From assembly GCA_964495095.1 (NCBI GenBank), contig CAZBUH010000010.1, forward strand, positions 1-29,186: a stretch of 29,186 bases of DNA. Reading direction: 5' to 3'. Positions 7,597-15,171 of the stretch are shown here, piece by piece (within the stretch, counting starts at the first letter, position 1; the number at the start of each line of letters is the position of its first letter). This stretch comes from CAZBUH01 sp964495095. Its GTDB lineage: Bacteria; Bacillota; Clostridia; Oscillospirales; Oscillospiraceae. The notes beneath the pieces are model-generated. The model did not search any database. It was not told where the DNA came from and was given only the letters and a program-made list of their open reading frames with translations. A program made the translations under genes and the position numbers.

Positions 7597-8709
7597 TTAA
7601 TATATTTCAGCCGTATGGCTGTATATTACAATAGCCTCCCCGCCGCTTCTGGCAAGGATACCGGTTCCGCCCGATATTCCGCCCTGCTGCTTCTGAGGCT
7701 GCAGCTTTTCATCGTAGACGGCAAAGGCCCCGGAATAGAGCACTGCCAGGCTTTCCCCATAAGAGGACATATCGCACACCTGCATATCGGTGGCGGCCTC
7801 CGCCTCAAGCTTGCCGTTTTCGTCCAGCGTGACAAGCCTGTACTGGCTGCCCATCTGATAGTCGCTCAAAAGCAGCGCCGTGAATTTCCGGCTGCCGTCG
7901 GCAAACGCCCGCAGATATCCGCTGCTGTAGTCATAGGCCGACACTTCCCCGCCCTTTGAATCCAAAGTTACGCAGCTTCTGTCGCTTATCACGGCAAGTC
8001 TGTTTGAGGTGAGATACCGCACCGACAGCGCCACGCTGTCCGGTACCGAATATTCCCAGTCCAGTTCTGTGGATGACAGGCTGTACTCCACAATCCTGCT
8101 TCCGCCGGCAAGCACCGTGGCCGCCGCCATCGAGCGGTTATCCGGCGATACCTCCGCCGCCACAACGTAACCCTCATTTGAGTACCAGCGGTATACGGCC
8201 TCCATATCGGAATTATAGACCGTCACAAGCCCCTTGCTGCCGCTGTCAACGGAGGACACCGCAAACCAGCCAGAGCTGTTTACGGAGATATCCGTTATCT
8301 TCCCCTGGGCCTCGGTATTCAAAAGCACGGAGCTTTTATTAAACGCCGCAAAGGATTCGCCGCCCAGATCGTACGCTACCGCCAGCTTGCCGCCGGCGGC
8401 AATGGCGGGATTTGTATAGAGCACATTTTCCCGCACCGTCTCCTCACCTGCGCTGTTTATAAAGCTCACGTCCGTGGCGGTCGCCATTGCCAGACCCCCG
8501 TCCAGGGCGGCGTAAGCCCCTGACGATGAGGAGGCGCCCAGATAAAATTCCGAAACATCCTCCCCGCCGATTCCGCCGAAATCGGGGAAATCGACGCTGC
8601 CGCCGTTTATGATAAACAGCACCGCGCCCACTATGAGCGCCAGCAAAAGTACGCCCCCTATCAGGGCGCTCAGGGCTTTTCTTCTCTTTTTTCTTGTACT
8701 CATATCCAT
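7597..8709 (-). CDS. DUF5711-like membrane-anchored beta-propeller protein
   Basis: Protein of 370 residues with unknown function. A basic N-terminus (STRKKRRK) precedes a single transmembrane helix at about 13-35, so the rest should be extracytoplasmic. The exported part is built of short beta-rich repeats with alternating small and hydrophobic residues (for example SGWFAVSSVDSGSKGLVTVY), as in WD/PQQ-like propellers and in the clostridial DUF5711 family. No catalytic motif is visible. The start could be ATG 8709 or ATG 8703; neither has a good ribosome binding site. It is the first gene of a co-directional run with cvpA, pgsA and clpE. The 139 bases after its stop contain a hairpin (GCCTTA/TAAGGC near 7550) without a T-run. 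Confidence 0.7.
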   Translation of the reverse strand: MDMSTRKKRRKALSALIGGVLLLALIVGAVLFIINGGSVDFPDFGGIGGEDVSEFYLGASSSSGAYAALDGGLAMATATDVSFINSAGEETVRENVLYTNPAIAAGGKLAVAYDLGGESFAAFNKSSVLLNTEAQGKITDISVNSSGWFAVSSVDSGSKGLVTVYNSDMEAVYRWYSNEGYVVAAEVSPDNRSMAAATVLAGGSRIVEYSLSSTELDWEYSVPDSVALSVRYLTSNRLAVISDRSCVTLDSKGGEVSAYDYSSGYLRAFADGSRKFTALLLSDYQMGSQYRLVTLDENGKLEAEAATDMQVCDMSSYGESLAVLYSGAFAVYDEKLQPQKQQGGISGGTGILARSGGEAIVIYSHTAEIY

Positions 8710-8785
8710 ACCATCTCTATCATAACATTTGTTCAGGAAAAAAGATACAAAAAAATTGTCTCAATCGGTTACAGAATTCTGCATC

Positions 8786-9550
8786 TTACAGTGCCATCAT
8801 ATCTCCCACGGCGCCCTCATACCAGATTCTGCTGAGATAAAGCCCCTGGGGCGGGACGGTCGGCCCTGTAAGCCGCCGGTCTCCCCTCTCGAGAAGCCCC
8901 GGTATCTCCTCCGGCCTTATTTTCCCCTCGGACGCGTATATAAGCGTGCCGGCCATGGCCCGGGCCATATTGTACAGAAACCCGTCCGCGCAGACCCGCA
9001 GCTCCACCATATCGCCCTTTCGCTCAACATCGTAATAATACACAGTGCGCACCGTCGTCTTTGTCTCCGTGCCGACCGAGCGCACCGCCGCGAAATCGTG
9101 AGTGCCCACAAACATCTCTGCGGCCCTCGCCATAACACGCTCGTCCAGCCTGGAGGGGTAGAAATAGGCCCTGTCGCGGTAAAAAGGGTCCTTTATCCGC
9201 GTATTATATATCTTGTATGTGTACTCTTTTTTAACGCAGGACAAAATCGCGTTAAAATCCGGCTCCGCGTCTATTGCCATTATAACGGAGATATCCGGAG
9301 GCAGAAGCGTGTTCACAGCATACGGCAGGCGCTCCGCCGGTATGCGGCAGCCTGTCTTAAAATTCGCGCAGTAGCGTATGGCGTGGACTCCCGCGTCGGT
9401 GCGGCCGCAGCCTGTGACCTTTACGTCATGGCCGCAGAGCTTTGTAAGGGCATTTTCCAGTGTCTCGGCCACCGTTATCTCCGTTTTCTGCACCTGCCAG
9501 CCGTGATACCGGGAGCCGTCGTACATAAGGCGCATCGCAATATTTCTCAT
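8786..9550 (-). CDS. truA: tRNA pseudouridine(38-40) synthase
   Basis: TruA converts uridines 38, 39 and 40 in the tRNA anticodon stem-loop to pseudouridine. It is 254 residues long, the normal size. The catalytic Asp is D52 in GCGRTDAGVHA. Other family blocks are YDGSRYHGWQVQ near the N-terminus, KKEYTYKIYN, and FLYNMARAMAGTL near the C-terminus. Its start overlaps the stop of ecfT by four bases, indicating translational coupling. It closes the ecfA1-ecfA2-ecfT-truA cluster, an order well known in Firmicutes. Confidence 0.96.
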   Translation of the reverse strand: MRNIAMRLMYDGSRYHGWQVQKTEITVAETLENALTKLCGHDVKVTGCGRTDAGVHAIRYCANFKTGCRIPAERLPYAVNTLLPPDISVIMAIDAEPDFNAILSCVKKEYTYKIYNTRIKDPFYRDRAYFYPSRLDERVMARAAEMFVGTHDFAAVRSVGTETKTTVRTVYYYDVERKGDMVELRVCADGFLYNMARAMAGTLIYASEGKIRPEEIPGLLERGDRRLTGPTVPPQGLYLSRIWYEGAVGDMMAL

Positions 9551-10353
9551 AGCCCGAACACCGCCAGAGTTACAGTCCCGCCGAGAAACAGCGCTCCTGC
9601 CAGGAACGCTCCGGCGTCGGCTTTCCCGTACCGCAGCGGCTTCAGCTTGGTCCGGCCCTCGCCTCCGTGGTAGCAGCGGCTCTCCATAGCCGTGGCGAGC
9701 TCGTCCGCCCGCCGGAAGGCGCTTATGAAAAGCGGCACCAAAACCGGCACAAGGGCCTTTGCGCGCTGGAATATGTTCCCCGTGTCAAAGTCAGCCCCAC
9801 GTGCCTTTTGGGCGCTTATTATCTTATCCGTCTCCTCTATAAGCGTTGGTATAAACCTGAGGGCTATGCTCATCATCATGGCAAGCTCATGGACAGGCAC
9901 TTTTATCTTTTTAAGCGGATTTAAAATCGACTCTATGCCGTCGGTGAGGGATATGGGCGACGTGGTGTAGGTGAGCATAAAGGTGCCCGCCACCAGCATA
10001 ACTATGCGCATTACCATAAGGAAAGCGTTTCGCAGTCCCTCCCAGGTGACGGTGAGCTTCCAGGCCTTTACTATCACATGCTCGCCGCCGCTGTAAAAAA
10101 CATTCAGTATGGCCGTAAGGATTATGATAATAAGCAGCGGCTTCAGTCCCTTAAGCACGGTTTTGGGGTTTATGCGGGATATGCCCATGCACAGCCCCAG
10201 CCCAAGAAGCACAAAAGCGTAGGAGATAAACCACTTCGCCGTAAAAAGCGTCACTATATATATTACGGTGAGGATTATTTTTGTCCTGGGATCCAGCCGG
10301 TGGACGACCGTATTTCCGGGGAAATACTGGCCGAGGGTAACGTCCTTAAGCAT
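9547..10353 (-). CDS. ecfT: energy-coupling factor transporter transmembrane subunit EcfT
   Basis: Membrane scaffold of the shared ECF vitamin transporter, 268 residues. It links the EcfA1/EcfA2 ATPases to interchangeable S components. The N-terminus (GQYFPGNTVVHRLDPRTKII) is characteristic. Helices are followed by the cytosolic coupling helices that carry the two short Ala-Arg-Gly-type motifs: the first is intact (QKARGAD), the second reads ESRCY with Ser for the usual Ala. The 3' part ends with GGEGRTKLKPL, typical of the family. It overlaps ecfA2 by 8 bases and truA by 4. FolT, encoded just upstream at 14429-14962, is a likely S partner. Confidence 0.95.
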   Translation of the reverse strand: MLKDVTLGQYFPGNTVVHRLDPRTKIILTVIYIVTLFTAKWFISYAFVLLGLGLCMGISRINPKTVLKGLKPLLIIIILTAILNVFYSGGEHVIVKAWKLTVTWEGLRNAFLMVMRIVMLVAGTFMLTYTTSPISLTDGIESILNPLKKIKVPVHELAMMMSIALRFIPTLIEETDKIISAQKARGADFDTGNIFQRAKALVPVLVPLFISAFRRADELATAMESRCYHGGEGRTKLKPLRYGKADAGAFLAGALFLGGTVTLAVFGL

Positions 10354-11209
10354 CCGCTCCGCCCCCTCTCAGCTCTGTGAGAGCGTCCACAAGCTGCCGG
10401 TTTGTGTATATCGGGCCGTTCAGCTTAAGGCCCTTTTCCCGGAGCCTGACGGCTATTTTCGTGGCGTCAGGCAAATCAAGGCCCATGGCGGTAAGCTCCT
10501 GCGGACGCGAAAACACCTCCGCCGGCGTCCCGTCCATGGCTACGCCGCCGTCACGGAAAACTATCATCCGCTCCGCCGTCCCGGCGGCCTCCTCCATGCT
10601 GTGGGTGACCATTATAACGGTAGAGTCCATGGCGCTGTGGTAGTTCTTTATATTTTCTATTATGCTGTCCCGCCCCTCCGGGTCAAGGCCGGCGGTAGGC
10701 TCGTCCAGTATGAGCACCTCCGGGCGCATGGCTATCACGCCGGCTATCGCCACACGGCGCTTCTGCCCTCCGGACAGCTCAAACGGCGATTTTTGCAGCA
10801 GCTCCTCCGGCACGCCCACAAATTCCGCCGCCTCGTGAACACGCTCGTCTATCTCTTTTTCGGAGAGCTTCATATTCCTGGGGCCGAAGGCTATATCCCG
10901 GTACGCCGTCTCCTCAAAAAGCTGGTATTCCGGGTATTGAAAAACCAGGCCCACCTTAAAGCGCACCTGGCGGGTAAAGCTCTTATCCTCAAAAATATCC
11001 CGTCCGTTAAAAAGCACCCTGCCTGACGTTGGGCGGATAAGCCCGTTCAGATGCTGGATAAAGGTGGATTTTCCGGAGCCCGTATGTCCGATGACAGCCA
11101 GGAACTCCCCCTTTTCCGCAGAAAAGCACACATCATGTATTGCTGTCTGCTCAAAGGGAGTGCCCCGGCTGTATATATGTGTCAGGTTTTCTGTACTGAT
11201 AGCTGGCAA
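10346..11209 (-). CDS. ecfA2: energy-coupling factor transporter ATPase EcfA2
   Basis: Cytosolic ABC ATPase, 287 residues, one of the two unequal ATPases that power the ECF module. Visible motifs in order: Walker A GHTGSGKST, Q-loop FQYPEYQLFEE, signature LSGGQKRRVAIAG, Walker B VLILDEPTAGLDP, and H-loop VTHSM. The FEE after the Q-loop and the C-terminal extension with the RELTAMGLDLP-like region (here PQELTAMGLDLP) are usual for EcfA proteins. It follows ecfA1 by 13 bases and overlaps ecfT. Confidence 0.95.
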   Translation of the reverse strand: MPAISTENLTHIYSRGTPFEQTAIHDVCFSAEKGEFLAVIGHTGSGKSTFIQHLNGLIRPTSGRVLFNGRDIFEDKSFTRQVRFKVGLVFQYPEYQLFEETAYRDIAFGPRNMKLSEKEIDERVHEAAEFVGVPEELLQKSPFELSGGQKRRVAIAGVIAMRPEVLILDEPTAGLDPEGRDSIIENIKNYHSAMDSTVIMVTHSMEEAAGTAERMIVFRDGGVAMDGTPAEVFSRPQELTAMGLDLPDATKIAVRLREKGLKLNGPIYTNRQLVDALTELRGGGADA

Positions 11210-11222
11210 ATTCCTTATCCTC

Positions 11223-12068
11223 TCATCTCGTCATCGCTGCAAAAATAGCGCAGGCGCACTCGTCCACATCCAGCGCGGAAAGCGGCAGGCTGAAGCCCTT
11301 TTTATTGAGCTCGTACATTATTTCCGTAGTCTCCGGCACAGTAAGCCCCAGGGACTTAAGCTCCTCCACCCGGGTGAATATCTCCCTTGGGGGCCCGTCC
11401 ATAACTATGCAGCCGTCGCTCATAACTATCACACGGTCGGCCATGGCAGCCTCCCGCATATGGTGGGTTATCAGAACAACCGTAACCCCCTCGTCCCGCA
11501 GCTTCCCGATTATCCGCATAACGTCCGCCCGGCCTCCCGGGTCCAGCATGGCCGTAGGCTCGTCAAAAACTATGCACTTCGGACGCATTGCCAGCACTCC
11601 GGCGATAGCTATCCGCTGCTTCTGGCCGCCGGAGAGAAGGTGGGGCGCGTGGTCCCGGTATTCGTACATTCCCACACTTTTAAGCGCCTCGTCCACACGC
11701 CGGCGTATCTCCTCCGTGGAGCAGCCCAGGTTTTCCGGCGCGAAGGCCACGTCCTCCTCCACCACATTTGAAACTATCTGGTTATCCGGGTTTTGGAAAA
11801 CCATGCCCACGGTACGGCGTATATCTATAAGCAGCGTCTCGTCCTTAGTGTCCATCCCGCAGACATATACCGTACCGCTCTCAGGCAGCAGGACGGCGTT
11901 TAAATGCTTTGCAAAGGTGGATTTCCCGGAGCCGTTATGTCCGAGCACCGCCGTAAATGACCCCTCCTGAAGGGAGACATCGATCCCGTGAAGCACCTCC
12001 TGCCGCACCTGGCCCTCCCCCGGGGCGTATGAATAGCTCAGCTTTTCTGTTTTTATTATATCTCCCAT
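11223..12068 (-). CDS. ecfA1: energy-coupling factor transporter ATPase EcfA1
   Basis: Partner ABC ATPase of the ECF module, 281 residues. Motifs: Walker A GHNGSGKST, Q-loop FQNPDNQIV, signature LSGGQKQRIAIAG, Walker B CIVFDEPTAMLDP and H-loop ITHHM. The Q-loop ending NQIV and the C-terminal EELKSLGLTVPETT are typical of EcfA1. Its ATG shares one base with the stop codon of the upstream methyltransferase (TAATG), so translation is probably coupled. Confidence 0.95.
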   Translation of the reverse strand: MGDIIKTEKLSYSYAPGEGQVRQEVLHGIDVSLQEGSFTAVLGHNGSGKSTFAKHLNAVLLPESGTVYVCGMDTKDETLLIDIRRTVGMVFQNPDNQIVSNVVEEDVAFAPENLGCSTEEIRRRVDEALKSVGMYEYRDHAPHLLSGGQKQRIAIAGVLAMRPKCIVFDEPTAMLDPGGRADVMRIIGKLRDEGVTVVLITHHMREAAMADRVIVMSDGCIVMDGPPREIFTRVEELKSLGLTVPETTEIMYELNKKGFSLPLSALDVDECACAIFAAMTR

Positions 12069-12928
12069 TATCGCTCCCAGCGGCAGGCCGCGCCGCAGGG
12101 CAGCACAAGTCCGCTATCCGTCACCGGCAGGCCCAGTTCCTGGCTCTCTGAGCGGCCGCCGAATTTTTTTGAAAACACAGTCCCGCAAATATAGGTAAGC
12201 ACCGCCGGAGAAAGGCCGGTGGTGTAAGAGTTTACAATAACAAAGCTGGGGTCGTCGCTGAGCACGTTGGCGCAGAGGCAGATAAAATCGTAGAGATTAT
12301 TCTCCAGCTTCCACACCTCGCCGGAGGGTCCCCGGCCATAGGAGGGCGGGTCCATTATTATGGCGTCGTACCGCTTGCCCCGGCGTATTTCTCGCTGGAC
12401 AAATTTTGCGCAGTCGTCCACTATCCAGCGGATAGGCTTATCCTCCAGCCCGGAGGCCCTGGCGTTTTCCTTTGCCCAGGAGACCATGCCCTTGGCCGCG
12501 TCCACATGGCACACCGACGCCCCCGCGTGGGCCGCCGCCACCGTGGCGCCGCCCGTGTAGGCAAAAAGGTTAAGGACATTAAGGGGCCTCCCGGCGGAAC
12601 GTATCTTGTCCTCTATAAAGTCCCAGTTTACCGCCTGCTCAGGAAAAAGCCCGGTATGCTTAAAATTCATGGGCTTTATATTGAAGGTAAGCTCACCGTA
12701 ATTTATCCGCCAGCTCTCCGGCAGACGCCCCTTCTCCCATTTTCCGCCGCCTGTGGAGGAACGGGAATATCTGGCCGACGGAGCCGTCCAGCGGGGGTCA
12801 CGCTTCGGCGTGTCCCAAATAGCCTGTGGGTCGGGGCGGACAAGTATCACATCGCCCCAACGCTCAAGCTTTTCGCCGCCCGAGCAGTCGATAAGCTCAA
12901 AATCATTCCATTTATTGGAAAGCCACAT
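12068..12928 (-). CDS. class I SAM-dependent methyltransferase, RlmI-like (COG1092)
   Basis: Rossmann-fold methyltransferase of the RlmI/RlmK group, 286 residues; the likely target is RNA, but the site cannot be told from sequence. SAM-binding motif I is NLFAYTGGATVAAA, the acidic motif II region is VDAAKGMVSWAKENA, and the catalytic-loop motif is MDPPSYGRG. The N-terminal PUA domain of RlmI is absent; a short beta-rich N-terminus is present instead. I start at ATG 12928 (MWLSNKWNDFEL), which has GGGAG about 9 bases upstream; the frame continues upstream to 13048 through the promoter and is not coding there. It is the first gene of the operon that continues with the ECF module. Confidence 0.85.
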   Translation of the reverse strand: MWLSNKWNDFELIDCSGGEKLERWGDVILVRPDPQAIWDTPKRDPRWTAPSARYSRSSTGGGKWEKGRLPESWRINYGELTFNIKPMNFKHTGLFPEQAVNWDFIEDKIRSAGRPLNVLNLFAYTGGATVAAAHAGASVCHVDAAKGMVSWAKENARASGLEDKPIRWIVDDCAKFVQREIRRGKRYDAIIMDPPSYGRGPSGEVWKLENNLYDFICLCANVLSDDPSFVIVNSYTTGLSPAVLTYICGTVFSKKFGGRSESQELGLPVTDSGLVLPCGAACRWER

Positions 12929-12959
12929 GTAAAATTTCTCCCTAAAAAATATAGTATAA

Positions 12960-12988
12960 ATTATAACATCGTAAACCACACAAGTCAA
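12960..12988 (-). promoter_or_regulatory. sigma-A-type promoter of the methyltransferase-ecf-truA operon
   Basis: On the minus strand TTGACT (12988-12983) and a perfect TATAAT (12965-12960) are separated by exactly 17 bases. The predicted start near 12953 leaves about 25 nt before ATG 12928, with the SD inside that leader. Confidence 0.8.
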
Positions 12989-13039
12989 CTTTGGATAATT
13001 TAAGCAGCCCTCGGATGTACCGGCGTCCCGCCTGCCATA

Positions 13040-13089
13040 CGCCCCCATCTCTCTTTCCCCGGACAGACAGGGAGAGGGAAATGGGGGCG
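13040..13089. repeat. inverted repeat downstream of folC
   Basis: CGCCCCCAT (13040-13048) and ATGGGGGCG (13081-13089) form a perfect 9-bp inverted repeat; parts of the 32-base interior can pair further. It lies between the folC stop (13165) and the methyltransferase promoter, where a terminator is expected. There is no T-run on either strand, so it may be a processing or stabilising hairpin. Nothing else is visible in this intergenic stretch. Confidence 0.5.
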
Positions 13090-13164
13090 GTGTGCGCTAT
13101 CGCGGCCTATAAGCTCCGGCGCCCGGAGGCGCGGTGCAGAACGGAAATTTTCTTTAGCCGCGGC

Positions 13165-14439
13165 TCATTCCGAAATACTCATGCAGGCCCTTCGGACGTC
13201 ATCCGAAAAATAGAGGGAGCCCAGGGCGCACACATAGCCGTCCTTCCCGGCGGCTTTTACGGCAAGCTCCACGCCCTCCCGTATCGTCCCGCAGGCAGTC
13301 GCCGGCAGGCCGTATTTTTCCAGACGCTCCGCCAGCTCCCGGGCAGGCATTGAGCGGGGATTATCCGGCGTAACGGCCACAAACCGCTCCGCCAGGGGCG
13401 CGATTATATCCGTCATGGAGTGTACGTCCTTATCGGCCATAACGCCCATCACAAAAACAAGCTTATGCCCGCGGCAGAGGGCCTTCAGGCTCTCCGCCGC
13501 GGCCTTTATGCCGTGCGGGTTATGCGCCCCGTCCAGTATAAAAACCGGGTCACGGCGCAGTATCTCAAACCGCCCCGGCCATCTTACGCTCTCCAGGCCG
13601 GCTTTTATGGAGCTGTCCGTCACCTGCCAGCCTCTGCCTTCAAGTATCCTAAGGGCGGTTATGGCAAGGGCCGCGTTCCCCGGCTGATAGGTCCCGGCCA
13701 GGGGCAGATGTATATTTTCAATGCCGTCATAGTCGAAAACGCTGCCGTCCAGGCCGCAGCTTTTCACATTAAGCCCATCGAAATCCACTTTCCGCAGCTC
13801 GGCATGCTTTTCCCGGCACACCCTATTAAAAACAGCGTCCGCCTCCGGGTCGCCGCCGTATATGGCCACGCGGCCACCCTCTTTGATGATTCCGGCCTTG
13901 GCCCCGGCGATATCGGTCATGGTGGGACCAAGCTCCTTTACGTGGTCAAACCCCATGGCGGTTATCACCGCCGCCTCCGGTACGTCTATCACGTTTGTAG
14001 AGTCCAGCTTTCCGCCAAGCCCCGCCTCCAGCACAACAATATCGCATCTCCGGCTTTTAAACCAGCACATGGCGATGGCCGTTATCATTTCAAACTCCGT
14101 GGGCGGGTCCGCCATGGCCTCGGCATGGGGCTTTATAAGCTCCGTAAGCTCCGCAAGCTCCCCATCCGGTATCCACTCCCCGTTTACCTGCATACGCTCG
14201 TTAAAAATGGAAATATACGGTGAAATGTAAAGTCCCGTCCTGTATCCGGAGCGCCGAAGGACGGACTCGATGCAGGCGGCGGTGCTCCCCTTTCCGTCCG
14301 TCCCGGCTATGTGTACGAATTTCAGGCTCTTTTCCGGGTTTCCCAGCCGGGCGAGCAGTTCTCTCGTCCGCTGGAGCCCCAGCCTGCTGCCCCGCCATTT
14401 TACACTGTGTATATATTCCAGCGCTTTATCAATATCCAT
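13165..14439 (-). CDS. folC: bifunctional folylpolyglutamate synthase / dihydrofolate synthase
   Basis: FolC adds glutamate to dihydropteroate and further gamma-glutamates to reduced folates, using ATP; polyglutamates are kept in the cell and bind folate enzymes better. It is 424 residues, normal length. The Mur-ligase-type P-loop is AGTDGKGST (about 45-53), with Asp where Asn is more common. Other blocks: SPYISIFNERMQ (folate region), EAGLGGKLDSTN, GFDHVKELGPT, and the domain 2 loop ILDGAHNPHG. The start overlaps folT by 11 bases (ATG 14439, folT stop at 14429), indicating coupling. Being downstream of a THF riboswitch, it should fall when reduced folate is plentiful. Confidence 0.94.
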   Translation of the reverse strand: MDIDKALEYIHSVKWRGSRLGLQRTRELLARLGNPEKSLKFVHIAGTDGKGSTAACIESVLRRSGYRTGLYISPYISIFNERMQVNGEWIPDGELAELTELIKPHAEAMADPPTEFEMITAIAMCWFKSRRCDIVVLEAGLGGKLDSTNVIDVPEAAVITAMGFDHVKELGPTMTDIAGAKAGIIKEGGRVAIYGGDPEADAVFNRVCREKHAELRKVDFDGLNVKSCGLDGSVFDYDGIENIHLPLAGTYQPGNAALAITALRILEGRGWQVTDSSIKAGLESVRWPGRFEILRRDPVFILDGAHNPHGIKAAAESLKALCRGHKLVFVMGVMADKDVHSMTDIIAPLAERFVAVTPDNPRSMPARELAERLEKYGLPATACGTIREGVELAVKAAGKDGYVCALGSLYFSDDVRRACMSISE

Positions 14440-14962
14440 TTACACTCATTCTTTCAAATTGTGATAAAAAGGCTTTATTCGCCAAAAGCAGCCGCAGTAT
14501 TATAAACTCCGCGCCGCTTATTATGACATACGTAGGTATCCGCCACAGGAGCATCGCCGCAGGATAGCTGTAGTAGACATAAAGCCCCAGTGATTTTATT
14601 ATCACGGAGCCTATTGTATGGGCAATAATCACCGACAGCATCAGCTTGACGGACCTGTTTGCCACAGGCATGTACGAGAATACCAGTCCGGATACGAGCC
14701 CCACGCAGGCCGCACCCGCGGTGATTATTGGGTTTATCGCATAACCGGCCACAAAGCACCCCACGATATCCTCCACAATGCCCACAAGGACGCCGCCTAC
14801 AGGCCCCAGCATTATACCGGCCAATATAACCGGCAGGTTTTCAAAGCTTATCCTGAACGGGCCTGCCGTAAAGGCCAGGAGCCGGCCCAGGACGACGCTC
14901 AGCGCCGCCAGAAGCGCCGCCGTAATGATGTTTCTTGTTGCTGTTTTACCTTTTTTGGACAT
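14429..14962 (-). CDS. folT: folate-specific ECF transporter S component FolT
   Basis: Membrane substrate-binding subunit for folate of a group II ECF transporter, 177 residues, five to six helices. The family blocks are SFENLPVILAGIMLGPVGG and VEDIVGCFVAGYAINPIITA, and the N-terminal helix has the small-residue ITAALLAALSVVLGRLL pattern that contacts EcfT. It needs the general EcfA1-EcfA2-EcfT module encoded at 9547-12068. Assignment to folate rests on these blocks, on the adjacent folC, and on the upstream THF riboswitch. The GAGGGGG ribosome binding site lies in the arm of a hairpin. Confidence 0.93.
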   Translation of the reverse strand: MSKKGKTATRNIITAALLAALSVVLGRLLAFTAGPFRISFENLPVILAGIMLGPVGGVLVGIVEDIVGCFVAGYAINPIITAGAACVGLVSGLVFSYMPVANRSVKLMLSVIIAHTIGSVIIKSLGLYVYYSYPAAMLLWRIPTYVIISGAEFIILRLLLANKAFLSQFERMSVNGY

Positions 14963-14967
14963 AAAAA

Positions 14968-15002
14968 TACCCCCTCATGTAATTTGCCACATAGAGGAGG
15001 TA
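14968..15002 (-). promoter_or_regulatory. SD-sequestering hairpin, expression platform of the THF riboswitch
   Basis: In the minus-strand RNA, UACCUCCUC (15002-14994) pairs with GAGGGGGUA (14976-14968), burying the folT ribosome binding site. A further AUGU/ACAU pairing extends the stem across one bulged U, leaving an 8-nt loop. The hairpin is followed by UUUUU directly before the AUG, so it may also work as a weak terminator. Pairing is read from the sequence; its dependence on ligand is inferred. Confidence 0.75.
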
Positions 15003-15023
15003 GCTTTAATTATCTCCATATGC

Positions 15024-15123
15024 GGCAGCGGGATGCGGACTCTGCACCGCAGGCTCCAGGCCCTTCGTCCGGGTGTCAACTCCCTGTACATCCGGCACTT
15101 TACGCGCAGCGTCCTACTCTGCC
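15024..15123 (-). promoter_or_regulatory. tetrahydrofolate (THF) riboswitch, folT leader
   Basis: The minus-strand RNA matches the THF riboswitch class: 5' GGCAGAGUAGG, then GCGUAAAGUGCCGGAUG, AGGGAGUUGACACCCGGAC, GAAG, CGGUGCAG, and 3' UCCGCAUCCCGCUGCC. The outer helix is GGCAG (15123-15119) with CUGCC (15028-15024). GGAUG in the middle can pair with CAUCC near the 3' end, as in the known fold. It is about 100 nt, the family's usual length, and lies directly before folT-folC, its classic context. Binding of reduced folates would be expected to lower folT and folC expression. Confidence 0.92.
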
Positions 15124-15140
15124 ATAGCTTTTCGCTATGT

Positions 15141-15165
15141 AATAACGGCGGTAACCGCCGCTATT
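15141..15165 (-). terminator. hairpin after the coiled-coil gene
   Basis: An 11-bp stem (arms 15165-15155 and 15151-15141, one G-U pair) with a UUA loop begins just after the stop at 15172. It is followed by a short CAUAGC/GCUAUG hairpin (15123-15139) that abuts the THF riboswitch. There is no long U-run, so it may be a weak terminator or only a spacer; I see no clear separate promoter for folT. Confidence 0.45.
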
Positions 15166-15171
15166 TACACA

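Noticed and set aside
8710..8785. Promoter for the DUF5711 gene
   Set aside because: A TATGAT is present near the start, but no -35 box lies at 16-18 bases, so no site is called.
8729..9673. Plus-strand open frame of 314 codons
   Set aside because: Antisense to truA and ecfT; no SD and no recognisable domain, rich in Arg/His/Pro as shadow frames are in GC-rich DNA.
10268..11026. Plus-strand open frame of 252 codons
   Set aside because: Shadow over ecfT and ecfA2, both of which carry complete motifs.
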